This document shows positions 49,440 through 61,836 of a stretch of DNA of 64,000 nucleotides, in pieces. The first letter of the stretch is position 1, and each line of letters opens with the position of its first letter. Under the pieces are notes generated by a model, which did no database searches, was not told the DNA's origin, and saw only the letters and a list, made by a program, of their open reading frames with translations. Position numbers and translations under genes: made by a program. The DNA is from Bryobacteraceae bacterium (GTDB taxonomy: Bacteria > Acidobacteriota > Terriglobia > Bryobacterales > Bryobacteraceae), in assembly GCA_029975915.1 (NCBI GenBank), contig JARKOC010000352.1, forward strand, positions 320,149-384,148, read 5' to 3'.

Positions 49440-50634
49440 CCTGCCTCCTTAATGCGATTCGCAACACGGCCCAGGAACCAAGCGGGAGAATCGCCACGGC
49501 AACACACACAGGAGCAAACCCATAACCATCGACAACGCGGCCGACAGCTGCCGAGAAAAGTCCTTGGAGCAGGCCATAGATCGAGGTCAAGCCGGAAACG
49601 GCGAAGGCGGCCCGGCCGGGTCCGAACAGGTCCAACGGCAAGGCGTAGATGTTGACGCTGGCGGCGACGCAGGCGAAAAAGCTTAGACAAATGACCGAAG
49701 TGGCCGCAGCCGGTGACTGCATGAACGGAACGGCGGCGTTTGCCAGCAGCAGCAGGCAACCCCAACCGATCACCCGCATCCGGACGCCGGTGACATCGGA
49801 GGCGCCCTTGGCGAGCCGGTAGACCAGCCACCCCCCGGCGAGGCCGCCGGCTGTGGCGAATACGGGCGGGATCCAGGCCAACTGGTAATTGGCCGCCTGC
49901 TGAGTCAAACCGTGTTCCCGAACTAGATAGACGGTGGTCCAATTGACCCAGAGGCTGTAAACCGACATCAGCAGGAAATTCGACGCGAGCAGCGCCCAGT
50001 ACCGCGCATCCTTAATAACATCACCGGCTCCGGCCGATTTTGGCGACGACTCTTCACCTGTCCTGGGCGCCCGGCGTTCGACCCGGAACCAGAGCGGGAT
50101 CCATAGGAGTCCGAGCGCGCCAGCGATCACAAAAGCCGCCCTCCAGCCGTAGAGCCTTGCGATGAACTGCGCCATGACAGGGGCCGCCATCGCGCCAACG
50201 GTCAAACCCATTTGATAAGTAGCACTTCCGAGTGCGCGCTCCCTCGGCATCAGGTAGACCGCCGAGGCTTTGCCCGTCGCCGGAATCCCGCCAGCCTCGC
50301 CAACGCCCAGTGCCGCCCGGCACAGCAAAAGTCCTTTGAGCGAAGAAACAAAACCGGTTGCCATCGCCGCCAGAGACCAGAACGCCACGGCGGCCGCGGA
50401 GCCGATCTTGAGACCAACCTTGTCAATGAACAGACCAGCCAGCGGCGCCATGATGGCATAGGTGAGGGAGAAGACCAGAATCACGTCCCCGTAACCCGAC
50501 GCCGTCATTCCGAACTCACTCATCAATTGGGGCGCCAAGGCGGCCAGGATCTGGCGGTCGAGAAAATTGAGGGCGTTCGAGGCGGCAAAGACGCCCACCG
50601 CCACCCAGCGCATTGGCACTTGCGGTTGTTTCAC
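49414..50634 (-). CDS. MFS transporter, hexuronate/anion-symporter-like
   Basis: The 406-residue protein has 12 predicted helices with MFS motifs: NALNFLDRQILAALAPQLMS in helix 1, DKVGLKIGSAA after helix 2, and RAALGVGEAGGIPATGKASA in helix 4, which resembles the anion:cation symporter (ExuT-like) branch. The substrate is not certain; sugar acids are plausible. It starts 4 bases after the TPR gene and overlaps rimI, so it is in the ABC-TPR-MFS-rimI run. Confidence 0.9.
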   Translation of the reverse strand: MKQPQVPMRWVAVGVFAASNALNFLDRQILAALAPQLMSEFGMTASGYGDVILVFSLTYAIMAPLAGLFIDKVGLKIGSAAAVAFWSLAAMATGFVSSLKGLLLCRAALGVGEAGGIPATGKASAVYLMPRERALGSATYQMGLTVGAMAAPVMAQFIARLYGWRAAFVIAGALGLLWIPLWFRVERRAPRTGEESSPKSAGAGDVIKDARYWALLASNFLLMSVYSLWVNWTTVYLVREHGLTQQAANYQLAWIPPVFATAGGLAGGWLVYRLAKGASDVTGVRMRVIGWGCLLLLANAAVPFMQSPAAATSVICLSFFACVAASVNIYALPLDLFGPGRAAFAVSGLTSIYGLLQGLFSAAVGRVVDGYGFAPVCVAVAILPLGSWAVLRIALRRQDDHRPAHA

Positions 50635-50638
50635 TTCG

Positions 50639-52315
50639 CTACTGGAACTCCAGGGTCACGGCTTCGCCCGAAGTGGCGCTCGCCGTGTCCCGCTTGATTT
50701 GATATTCAATCTTTACGGACTTAGGCTGTTTCAATGCGCCGCAGGCGAGCGTCGCTCCCGTGGCGCCGAGGATGCCCAGCCGCGCAGGATCGCTCACCAG
50801 CAAGCGCAACGTCTTGCTACCGCCCTGGTCCAGAACCAGGCGCATAGTTCGACGAACGCACTCGACCCGGATCAGCCGTCCCTCAGCCTTCTCCAGCGGC
50901 GGCCCGTCCCACCAATCGATAGGTTTGTCCTTGGATTTCAGGCCGCCCACGGCTTCGTTGGCCTTGCGCTCAGCCGCCTTAATCCGATCTTCGGCCTCCC
51001 GCTTGAGTTTCTCGACTTCGTCACGCTCCTCCTGCTCGCGCTTCTTGCGGGCGGCCTCGGCGGCGTCCAGGCGAGCAGTTTCGGCGGCACGCTGGCGTTC
51101 CAGCAGACGTGAACGTTCTTCCTCGGAGCCGGCCACGCGCATGGCGGCCCGCCAGGATTTGGCGGCCTCGTCGAATTGCTGTGCATCGCTTTGCGCGGCG
51201 GCAAGTTTCTCCCATAGTTCGACGCGGCGTGGCGCCAGTTCCACAGCTTTCTTAAGGAGAAACGCCCGCCGCACCGGACCCGGCTCCTGGCTGGCGGCTA
51301 GGATGAACGGATCGGCCCAGTCGGGCTTTTTGAGCGAGGCACGCTCGACCGCCATCCTGGCCTCGTCCTTGCCCGGCTCGATGCGGGCCAGTTCGTACAA
51401 GCCCCTGGCGCCGGCGGTCTCGTCGGCCGCAATCGCCCGGAGTCGTCCCAGGGCCTCTTGGTTCCGCTTCATTCCAGCCAGCGCCAGGCCCAAGCCTTCT
51501 TCGCCCGCGGTTGAGGCGCGTTCGGCCTGCGCCTTTTCGTAGGCTGCAACCGCCTGGGCGTACTGGCCGCGGGCCAGCGCCAGGTCGCCTGGGATCAACC
51601 TCACCCGCGAGGGGAGCGCTTCGAGACCGCGGAAACGGTCCGGGTTGATCCCGAATCCGGTCCATGCGGCTGTTTCAAATTGAGTCCGGGCCGCATAGGC
51701 CCTGGCGCGTTTCTCTATCTCTTCTCGGGTTTGCTGGAAAGCGTTTCTCAGCGACGGGTCGAAATCGCCTCCGTTGGCGAGGTTGGACATCAGAACCCGG
51801 ATGCGCCCCCGTGTCTCTTCATTCACGGTCAATTCATGCAGCAGCGCCCACTGCCATGTGCGTGCGGACGTTGGAGGCGGTTCGCCGAATGTGAGCCGGG
51901 AGCCATCGATGCGCAGGGTGGAGTAAGCGTCGGCCAAGGCTGCCTCGAAGTCCAATGTCATTTGACCGGGCAGGTTGTCTTCCAGCAGCAGGAGGGCAAG
52001 CTGGCGGAACCAGGCGGCGGGTGGGCGGCCTTTGTCGGGCCAGAAGGCAATCCAGCCGTCGCGGCCCATGCCAAGGAAAGCGGCGGAGGGCGCACCGCGG
52101 TCCACGACAACCGTGACGGGCCAGACTGTTTTCATGTCCGTTTTACCGACGGCCTGCCCGAGCGCGCCGCGGAACTGTTCGAGTTCGGCGAGTACTTCGC
52201 GCGACTGCTTGTCGCCGCGCTCGCTGATGACCGTGAACGGACCCGACTTGAATTCGGTCCAGGCTCCTGATGCCGGCATCACAAAGAGGAACAGGAACAG
52301 CCAGGCAACTCGCAT
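50639..52315 (-). CDS. secreted TPR-repeat protein, DUF1570-like N-terminal region
   Basis: The 558-residue protein has a signal peptide (MRVAWLFLFLFVMPASGAWT). The first 200 residues (FKSGPFTVISERG and a peptidase-like helical region) recall DUF1570 proteins of Acidobacteriota, but no HExxH is present. From about 210 to 400 there are TPR-like helix pairs (GDLALARGQYAQAVAAYEKA, ALGRLRAIAADETAGARGLY). A charged coiled coil (RKKREQEERDEVEKLKREAE) and a small C-terminal beta domain follow. GGAGG lies 9 bases before the ATG. It is 4 bases after the ABC permease, so it may serve that transporter. Confidence 0.75.
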   Translation of the reverse strand: MRVAWLFLFLFVMPASGAWTEFKSGPFTVISERGDKQSREVLAELEQFRGALGQAVGKTDMKTVWPVTVVVDRGAPSAAFLGMGRDGWIAFWPDKGRPPAAWFRQLALLLLEDNLPGQMTLDFEAALADAYSTLRIDGSRLTFGEPPPTSARTWQWALLHELTVNEETRGRIRVLMSNLANGGDFDPSLRNAFQQTREEIEKRARAYAARTQFETAAWTGFGINPDRFRGLEALPSRVRLIPGDLALARGQYAQAVAAYEKAQAERASTAGEEGLGLALAGMKRNQEALGRLRAIAADETAGARGLYELARIEPGKDEARMAVERASLKKPDWADPFILAASQEPGPVRRAFLLKKAVELAPRRVELWEKLAAAQSDAQQFDEAAKSWRAAMRVAGSEEERSRLLERQRAAETARLDAAEAARKKREQEERDEVEKLKREAEDRIKAAERKANEAVGGLKSKDKPIDWWDGPPLEKAEGRLIRVECVRRTMRLVLDQGGSKTLRLLVSDPARLGILGATGATLACGALKQPKSVKIEYQIKRDTASATSGEAVTLEFQ

Positions 52316-52319
52316 GGGT

Positions 52320-53948
52320 CTATCCTCCAAGCGGGCCCTCGACGGCCGACAGGGCGGCGATTGCGGTTTCCTGCTCGCGGACGGCGTATTCGACGGCCGA
52401 CTCCATCGACACCCAATATGTAATGCCTGCGACCAGGTAGCCGCACCCGATCGCCGCGTAAAACGCCAGTTCGGTCCCGAAGGCGTATCTGGCGAGATAG
52501 GCAAGCGTGACCGGCACGGCGATGACCGGATAGATCACCAGCAAGAGAAACTGGACCTTGCCGCCACTGGCGTTGCGCCAGGAACTCGATGGGTCAGCCG
52601 GCCGCGGATAGCGGACCGACATCAGATTCCCCACGGCAAGCAGCATCAAGCTCACCAGTAGCGTGACGGCAAAGGCCTCAACAACTTTGGCAGGCGTCAC
52701 CCTGATGCGGAACAGCGAACATGCCAAGGCGACCAGCGTCACTTCCAGCAGGAGAAAGAAGACGGCTGCCAGGTTCTTGGCGATCAGAACCATCGAGAAC
52801 TTCACCGGCACGACGAAGTAAGACTGAACGGCCTGGCGGTCGAATCCAAAGCAGTTCCAGAACAGAACGTCTCCGAGCAGGAGCGTTGCGTAGAGGCTGA
52901 CCCAAACAAGGAAATTGTCCGTCATCATGCCGCCCTCGCGGCCGCCGCGGAATGCGAGAGGGAACCAGATGATGATGCCGAAGGAGAAGCCCATCAGGAA
53001 GATCAGGCGAAACCGGGAAGATCGGGACAGAAACCGGAGTTCCTTCTCGACGAGCATGCCAAGCGGATCACGCATGAACCAGGACGGAGCGCGGTAGAAC
53101 TTCTCCATCCAGCCGCCGGAGTCTCCGGATGCATCAGGTTCAGGTTCGGGCCGCTTCTGCGTCTCCTGATGGTCCCAACTGAGGCCGGCGATGAACTGGC
53201 GGTAGCCGAAAAAGAGACCGGCTCCGAGCCAGAGCATCATGACGGGAGCAGCCCAGAAGGCGCCTTCGCCGGCGGCGGTTCGGGCGGCCATGGTCCAAGG
53301 CAGCGGTAGCGTTGGGATCTTGTCGAGAAAGCCAACGATCTGTTGTCTCTGCCAGTCTTCCGGCGGAAACATCATGATGAGCAACTGCGGAAGGGCGCTG
53401 ATCAAAACAAGGCCAAAGACGACCAACTCCCGCACTCCGCGTTTAGCCATCAGACGCGCCAGCAGGTCGCGAATCCCAGCCGAGAGGAACATATTGAAGG
53501 CCATGTACGGGATGAAGATAAGCGGTCCCCACCACGGCATATCTGTCCGGTTCCACAGCCCCACTGCGACACCGCAGAGCACGATGGCCACTTCCATTCC
53601 CGTGGACAACCGGAGCACGACTTCGATCAAGAAGAGCTTTGGAGGTTCGACGGGATAGACCAGGAGGCGTTTGAGATCCAGCGCCATTCCGGCGCTGGCA
53701 AGCATCAGCGGAATGAATTGCCAGTAAAGAAGTCCGGCCAGCAGGGCGAGTTCGACGGCCTGCATGACTCTCGCTTTTTCGGCGATCTCCGGCAGCACTG
53801 TAGCGGCAATCCAGGCTAACAGGGTGGCAAAGCCGTACCAGACCGCATAAACGAGCCACATCGCCCAGCGCGACTTTGGCCCCTGGTTGAGCCAGGATCG
53901 CCACTGCGCCCCGACAATTGCGCCGACCTGGTTACCGTTGAAACCCAT
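52320..53948 (-). CDS. ABC-2-like transporter permease
   Basis: The 542-residue inner-membrane protein has about 12 hydrophobic helices in two halves, joined by a hydrophilic linker near residues 265-300 (HQETQKRPEPEPDASGDSG). VAIVLCGVAVGLW and LIFLMGFSFGIIIWFPLAF are typical helices. It has no ATPase motif; the ATPase gene is 9 bases upstream on the same strand. Together they make a two-component exporter of unknown substrate. The family resembles bacterial multi-helix ABC-2 permeases found next to a single ATPase gene. Confidence 0.85.
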   Translation of the reverse strand: MGFNGNQVGAIVGAQWRSWLNQGPKSRWAMWLVYAVWYGFATLLAWIAATVLPEIAEKARVMQAVELALLAGLLYWQFIPLMLASAGMALDLKRLLVYPVEPPKLFLIEVVLRLSTGMEVAIVLCGVAVGLWNRTDMPWWGPLIFIPYMAFNMFLSAGIRDLLARLMAKRGVRELVVFGLVLISALPQLLIMMFPPEDWQRQQIVGFLDKIPTLPLPWTMAARTAAGEGAFWAAPVMMLWLGAGLFFGYRQFIAGLSWDHQETQKRPEPEPDASGDSGGWMEKFYRAPSWFMRDPLGMLVEKELRFLSRSSRFRLIFLMGFSFGIIIWFPLAFRGGREGGMMTDNFLVWVSLYATLLLGDVLFWNCFGFDRQAVQSYFVVPVKFSMVLIAKNLAAVFFLLLEVTLVALACSLFRIRVTPAKVVEAFAVTLLVSLMLLAVGNLMSVRYPRPADPSSSWRNASGGKVQFLLLVIYPVIAVPVTLAYLARYAFGTELAFYAAIGCGYLVAGITYWVSMESAVEYAVREQETAIAALSAVEGPLGG

Positions 53949-53957
53949 ACGCGCCTG

Positions 53958-54722
53958 CTAGAGCCAGTCCAGCGCTTCCGTGTTCCGCTCCACCCCCCCA
54001 ACAACCCTGACGAAAATGTCTTCGAGCGTCTCCTCGCCGGAGCGTAGTTCGGCCATCGGCGCATCGACGACGAGACGGCCTTCATTGATAATGGCAACCC
54101 GTTCGCAGAGGCGCTCCACGACCTCCAGGACATGGGATGTCAGGAAGATGGTCGCGCCGCGCCGCACCTGTTCGTTGAGGATGTCTTTCATGAGACGGGC
54201 GCCAACGGCATCGACGCCTTCGAATGGCTCGTCGAGCAAAAAGAGGTCGGGAGTATGGATCAGCGCGGCAGCCATGGCCACCCGCTTCCGCATGCCTTTG
54301 GAGTACTGCCCGATGATCTTCTTCCTGGATCCGTCGAGTTCGAACAGGGCAATGAGTTCGGCGGCCCGCGCGCGGGCCACGTCCCTGTCCAACTGGTACA
54401 TGCGGCCGGCGAATTCCACGAATTCGAGCCCGGTGAGATGATCAAACAGAAGTGAGTCGTCGGGCACGAGGCCGATCCTCGCCCGGATGCCGAGCGCCTG
54501 CTCCGGCATTTTCATCCCCAGGATTTTGATCTCTCCGGCGGTCGGCGTGGCCAGCCCCATCAGCATGCGGATCGTTGTAGTCTTGCCGGCTCCGTTTGGC
54601 CCCAGGAAGCCGAAAAATGAGCCCCTGCCGACGCTCAACGTCAAGCCGTCCACCGCCGCCTTGCCTGCATACACTTTCCGGAGGTCGCGGATTTCGATTG
54701 CCGGTGCGGTTTCGACGTTCAC
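53958..54722 (-). CDS. ABC transporter ATP-binding protein
   Basis: The 254-residue ATPase has Walker A GFLGPNGAGKTTTIRMLMGL, the Q-loop region IGLVPDDSLLFDHL, the signature IGQYSKGMRKRVAMAAALI (YSKGM rather than LSGGQ), Walker B PDLFLLDEPFEGVDA and the H-loop FLTSHVLEVVERL. The start is a GTG at 54722 with GAGGGT just upstream. It is the first gene of the run permease-TPR-MFS-rimI. It is divergent from the HDOD gene. Confidence 0.95.
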   Translation of the reverse strand: MNVETAPAIEIRDLRKVYAGKAAVDGLTLSVGRGSFFGFLGPNGAGKTTTIRMLMGLATPTAGEIKILGMKMPEQALGIRARIGLVPDDSLLFDHLTGLEFVEFAGRMYQLDRDVARARAAELIALFELDGSRKKIIGQYSKGMRKRVAMAAALIHTPDLFLLDEPFEGVDAVGARLMKDILNEQVRRGATIFLTSHVLEVVERLCERVAIINEGRLVVDAPMAELRSGEETLEDIFVRVVGGVERNTEALDWL

Positions 54723-54802
54723 TGTACCCTCTATGTTAGCCGTCGGCAGAATTGTCCGCTGGAACCCTCAACTTCAACCTGCATTCAGCCGATGAATCAG
54801 AC

Positions 54803-55678
54803 GTGAGTCAGATCACACTCGCACGGGTGTCCTACCGCGACAAGGCGTTGCGCGAGCTTGACGCTTTGCCGCCGTTCTCTCCTGTTTTGAACCACTTAAT
54901 GGCTTCATTGGCGAACGACGACGTCTCCTTTGCTGAACTGGCTTCGGTGATCGAACGCGACACGGTGTTGTCTGGCAACGTGCTGAGGCTGGTGAATTCG
55001 GCGCTCTACGGACGGCGGGGCACGGTTTCCAGCGTGCGGGCGGCGATCTCGATTCTCGGCCTCGTGAAACTGCGCAAGTATGTCCTGGGCATGTCGGTAT
55101 CACGGCTCTGGGCCAAGGTGGCAGTCCCTCCGAGTTGGAACATGGGTAGGTTCAACGACCACTCGGTGGCAGTCGCGATCCTGGCCGATGCCGTCGTGCA
55201 GAAAGGGCGATTCGACTATCCTGAAGGCGCCTTCGCTGCCGGATTACTGCATGACCTGGGCCGGCTGATGATCGCCACGGCGTGTCCGGCGGAGTACTTG
55301 CAGATCGTTCATGTCGCGATGTCGACCAACCGCCGGCTGGAGGAGATTGAAAGCGAAATCCTTGAGGTGAATCACGCCGAACTCTCGGCGCTCGCGTTAC
55401 AGCGTTGGGGTCTGCCGCCGGCGGTTCAGAAAGCAGTGTTATACCACCACCGCAGCCAAACCGACCCAACTGGTTCGAATGGCGCCATGCCTCTCAGCCG
55501 TGCGATCGAACTGTCCGACTACATGGCCGTGGATGCCGGGCACCGGATTGAGGACTTTGATCCAGGAACGGCGATGGCGCCGGAGGCGGCACTGGCCGCC
55601 ATCAGCCTGGAAGCGCATGCGGGAGCGATCCGGCAAGAGTTTGAGAACGAATTTCAGGCGATGCGCGCAGCCTTCTGA
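54803..55678 (+). CDS. HDOD-domain signalling protein
   Basis: The 291-residue protein is mainly one HDOD domain: LPPFSPVLNHLMASLANDDV, LASVIERDTVLSGNVLRLVN, ISILGLVKLRKYVLGMS and GLLHDLGRLMIATACP, with the HD pair kept in LLHDLG. VNHAELSALALQRWGLPPAV follows. HDOD proteins regulate signalling, often with c-di-GMP or two-component systems. The start is uncertain: GTG 54803 is given; a TTG at 54752 would leave only 29 bases to the divergent ABC gene. Neither has a clear ribosome binding site. It converges with the lipid-kinase-like gene. Confidence 0.85.
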   Translation: MSQITLARVSYRDKALRELDALPPFSPVLNHLMASLANDDVSFAELASVIERDTVLSGNVLRLVNSALYGRRGTVSSVRAAISILGLVKLRKYVLGMSVSRLWAKVAVPPSWNMGRFNDHSVAVAILADAVVQKGRFDYPEGAFAAGLLHDLGRLMIATACPAEYLQIVHVAMSTNRRLEEIESEILEVNHAELSALALQRWGLPPAVQKAVLYHHRSQTDPTGSNGAMPLSRAIELSDYMAVDAGHRIEDFDPGTAMAPEAALAAISLEAHAGAIRQEFENEFQAMRAAF

Positions 55679-58618
<2,940 letters not shown>

Positions 58619-58630
58619 CCGCATCCATTC

Positions 58631-59224
58631 ATGAAGTCCATTTCGCAAATCCTGCTCGCCTGGGGGCTGCCTGGCACACTACTCATCGGCTTGATCGACG
58701 GGGCCGGACTGCCGAATCCCTCGGGCCCCGACATCGCCCTGATTCTCTACGCCTCGCAGCGCCCCGAAAACGCTTTCCTGGCCGCGGCGCTGGCCGTCAT
58801 TGGATCGCTGGCCGGCTCGGCAATTCTGTTTCTGCTCGCCCGCAAGGGCGGCGAGATGTTCTTGGAGAAACATACGAAATCGGCGCGCGGCCAGCGTTGG
58901 CGCCGCTGGTTTCAGCATTACGGTCTCATCACGGTCTTCATCCCGGCACTCATCCCGATCCCCATGCCGCTGAAAATCGCAGTGGTCTGCGCCGGCGCGC
59001 TTGGCATCCCTCTGCGGTCGTTTCTGATAGTCCTGGCCGCCGCGCGCATCCCGCGATATCTGGCGATTGCCTACCTGGGCAAGAAACTTGGCGAAGAGTC
59101 TTTCGCCTATCTGAAACAACACTCTTGGGACTTTGCTCTGATCGCTTTGGGGCTGCTCGTCTTTGCCTTTTTGCTGGTGAAGGCTTCCGACTATATGCGC
59201 GCGCGACGCGACGCGGCGAACTGA
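58631..59224 (+). CDS. DedA/VTT-domain membrane protein
   Basis: The 197-residue protein has the VTT (SNARE-associated/DedA) pattern: an amphipathic N-terminal helix, GLIDGAGLPNPSGPDIALIL, a glycine-rich helix (AVIGSLAGSAILFLLARKGG), the re-entrant region FIPALIPIPMPLKIAVVCAG and a final helix. RIPRYLAIAYLGKKLG is also typical. Members are linked to lipid scrambling and proton-dependent transport. It lies 12 bases after ligA, but the link is probably only transcriptional. Confidence 0.88.
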   Translation: MKSISQILLAWGLPGTLLIGLIDGAGLPNPSGPDIALILYASQRPENAFLAAALAVIGSLAGSAILFLLARKGGEMFLEKHTKSARGQRWRRWFQHYGLITVFIPALIPIPMPLKIAVVCAGALGIPLRSFLIVLAAARIPRYLAIAYLGKKLGEESFAYLKQHSWDFALIALGLLVFAFLLVKASDYMRARRDAAN

Positions 59225-59254
59225 CACGCTTCGATCAGTAATACACTGGTGCGC

Positions 59255-60664
59255 ATGACCACCCGCCGCGGTTTCCTTGCCTCGCTCGCCGCCGCTCCTC
59301 AAGTGCTTGCGCCCAACCCACGAGACGTGCGCATCAACGACGTCGTCACGTCCAGGGAGGACTACACCTACCGCGCACCGCTGAAGTTTGGCGGCGCCAT
59401 TGTCGACCGCGTTACACTGCTGAACGTCAACGTCACCATCAGCGATCGCGCGGGGCGCACGGCCAAGGGCTTCGGCTCGATGCCGCTGGGCAATATCTGG
59501 GCCTTCCCGTCTAAGACGATGAACTATCAGCAGACGCTGGCGGCCATGCAGACCCTGGCGGCGAAACTGCGCGCCATCACGGCCTCATGCACCGAGTACG
59601 GCCATCCCGTTGAACTTAACCACATCCTGGAACCCGCCTGGCTGCGCGCCGGCGACAGCACCACGCGCGAACTCAAGCTCAGCGAACCCATCCCCAAGCT
59701 CTGCACCTTGGTCACCGCATCGCCCTTCGACGCCGCCCTGCACGACGCCTACGGCAAGCTCAATAAGCGCTCGGTCTACCACTGTTACGGCCGCGAATTC
59801 CTCCGCGAGGACCTCTCCCGCTATCTCGGCGGCGAGTTCAAGGGCCTCTACCTCGACCAGTTTGTGAGCCGCGAACCCAAGCCGCGTATGCCGCTCTACC
59901 ACCTGGTCGGGGCCGTGGATCCCATCGTCGAAGGCGACATCCTGAAACGTCTCAACGACGGGCTGCCTGAGACGCTTGCCGAGTGGATCGAGTACAACGG
60001 CCTGACCCATTTGAAAATCAAGCTCAATGGCGACAACCTGGCCTGGGACCGCGACCGCATCCTCACCGTCGACCGCGTCGCGGCTGAAACCATGGCGAAA
60101 CGCAAGACGGAATCATGGTTCTACTCGCTCGACTTCAACGAGAAGTGCCAGAACGTCGAGTACTTGCTCGACATGCTGCGCCAGGTAAAGGCGAAATCGC
60201 CCGCCGGTTTCGAGCGCATTCAATACATCGAACAGCCGACCAAACGTGACCTGAAAGCCGACAAGCACAACGTCATGCACGAGGCGGCCAAGCTCCGGCC
60301 CGTGGTGATCGACGAATCGCTGGTCGATCTCGAAAGCCTCGCGCTGGCCCGCGAGATGGGCTATTCCGGCGCGGCGCTGAAAGCGTGCAAGGGCCAGGCC
60401 CAAGCGCTGCTGATGGCCGCCGCAGCGCAGAAATGGAAGATGTTCCTTTGCGTGCAGGACCTGACCTGTCCCGGCGCCTCGCTCATCCATTCAGCCGGAC
60501 TCGCGGCGCACGTACCCGGCGTCGCAGCGATTGAGGCCAATTCACGCCAGTATGTGCCTGCTGCCAACAAGACGTGGGAGCCGAAGTTCCCAGGCATCTT
60601 CAACGTCAAGGACGGCTACATGAACACGTCCGTGCTGAACCGGCCGGGTCTGAGCGCAGTCTGA
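59255..60664 (+). CDS. enolase-superfamily protein (mandelate racemase-like), Tat-type signal
   Basis: The 469-residue protein starts MTTRRGFLASLAAAPQVLAP, a clear Tat-type signal. A GTG at 59249 is in frame and possible. The C-terminal barrel has enolase-superfamily features: HLKIKLNGDNLAWDRDR (KxK at the second strand), YSLDFNEKC with metal-site Asp, IQYIEQPTKRDL with Glu, and VVIDESLVDLESL with Asp/Glu; AALKACKGQAQALLM contains the final Lys. The N-terminal capping part is longer than usual. The substrate is likely a sugar acid, not identifiable here. It stands alone between the VTT protein and phytase genes. Confidence 0.85.
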   Translation: MTTRRGFLASLAAAPQVLAPNPRDVRINDVVTSREDYTYRAPLKFGGAIVDRVTLLNVNVTISDRAGRTAKGFGSMPLGNIWAFPSKTMNYQQTLAAMQTLAAKLRAITASCTEYGHPVELNHILEPAWLRAGDSTTRELKLSEPIPKLCTLVTASPFDAALHDAYGKLNKRSVYHCYGREFLREDLSRYLGGEFKGLYLDQFVSREPKPRMPLYHLVGAVDPIVEGDILKRLNDGLPETLAEWIEYNGLTHLKIKLNGDNLAWDRDRILTVDRVAAETMAKRKTESWFYSLDFNEKCQNVEYLLDMLRQVKAKSPAGFERIQYIEQPTKRDLKADKHNVMHEAAKLRPVVIDESLVDLESLALAREMGYSGAALKACKGQAQALLMAAAAQKWKMFLCVQDLTCPGASLIHSAGLAAHVPGVAAIEANSRQYVPAANKTWEPKFPGIFNVKDGYMNTSVLNRPGLSAV

Positions 60665-60705
60665 GGCTGAAGTCAGAACCTCGGCGGCAGCAGTTGCTAC
60701 GCCGT

Positions 60706-61815
60706 CTATTTCAGCTTCGGCGTTCCAGAGTCGCGAAAGTCCTCCCACTTGAACAGAAGGAAGTTCTTCGGACCGCTGTTCATGGCAACGACAAGTCCGG
60801 CGGGAAAGCGGTCTCCGAGCGGGCGGGACGTCGCCTCCAGTCCGTCGGTGGAGTCCGCTCCTCCGTGGATGCATTTGACCATTTCCGAATGATCGTGTGG
60901 CCCGGCGGGGCCGCCTTCGCGGCGATAGACATGGTAGCGGGAATTTCCCTTGATCTGATCAGTGCAGAGGATGTAGCCCTTGCCGCCTGGCATTGAGTAA
61001 ATGGCAATGCCCTCATGGTCGCCGGCGAAGCCGGTACGCCCGAAGTGGGCGAGTTCGCGGGCGGCGTCAGGGTGGTCCGGGTCGGCGTGCCACTTGTGGA
61101 TGCCGCTGCCTTCGTCGGCGTAATAGACGTAGCCGAGTTCGTCGTCGACGGCGACGGCTTCGATCTCCTTGCCGCCGAGGAAGTTCCCGACGCGGCGGAC
61201 GTCGGTGGCCTTCACTTTGCCCATGCCGTCGTCTTCGAGGCGATACTGGCGGAGATAGCCCTGCTGAGGGCCGTTCTTGGGAGCGACGATGGCGAAGATC
61301 GCACCGTCGGAAGGACGGCGGTAGAGAGCGATGCCCATTGGTTCGGCGGCTTCGCCTGTAGCGTCCTGGAGAATGTTCGCGCCCTCGGGCGACGAGATGT
61401 CGGTTAAAGGCGACTCGTCGGCGGGGATGAGGAAGATACGAAGACGGGACTTGAGCCGCTCGGTGGCGACGGCGATGTCGGCCGTGCGGCCCTGGAGTGT
61501 GAGGCCATATTCCACATCGACGTTGTTGGGGCGATCCGTGCCGTCGATGGTCTGGCGGATCGTGCCGTCGAGGTTGAAGACAACGACGGCGCCGGTTGGG
61601 GCTGCCGCTTTGTTCGTGCCGATGATGAGCGACTTCGCAGGGTCATTGGGATGAACCCAGATGGCGGGATCATCTGGATCGTTGGCCACCTGTTGGGTGG
61701 CGAGTGTGGCCTGGATATCCACGCAGGCCTCTGGTGTGGTGCTGTCGCAGCCGGAGAGAATTAGCAAAGCGACAAAGGGAGCGGTTTCCCGCCGCCGGAA
61801 TGGGAGGCAAAACAT
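60706..61815 (-). CDS. beta-propeller phytase-like lipoprotein
   Basis: The 369-residue protein has a lipoprotein signal (FVALLILSGC with Cys acceptor) and a beta-propeller phytase domain: DDPAIWVHPNDPAKSLIIGT, DRPNNVDVEYGL, GKEIEAVAVDDELGYVYYAD, GDHEGIAIYSMPGGKGYILC and TDGLEATSRPLGD. Acidic clusters that bind calcium in this family are kept. It would release phosphate from phytate outside the inner membrane. The start is unclear (ATG 61815 or GTG 61827). It is 21 bases after the TonB receptor on the same strand, so the receptor and phytase are probably an operon. Confidence 0.92.
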   Translation of the reverse strand: MFCLPFRRRETAPFVALLILSGCDSTTPEACVDIQATLATQQVANDPDDPAIWVHPNDPAKSLIIGTNKAAAPTGAVVVFNLDGTIRQTIDGTDRPNNVDVEYGLTLQGRTADIAVATERLKSRLRIFLIPADESPLTDISSPEGANILQDATGEAAEPMGIALYRRPSDGAIFAIVAPKNGPQQGYLRQYRLEDDGMGKVKATDVRRVGNFLGGKEIEAVAVDDELGYVYYADEGSGIHKWHADPDHPDAARELAHFGRTGFAGDHEGIAIYSMPGGKGYILCTDQIKGNSRYHVYRREGGPAGPHDHSEMVKCIHGGADSTDGLEATSRPLGDRFPAGLVVAMNSGPKNFLLFKWEDFRDSGTPKLK

Positions 61816-61836
61816 CGTGAGCCACAAACGAAGGGC

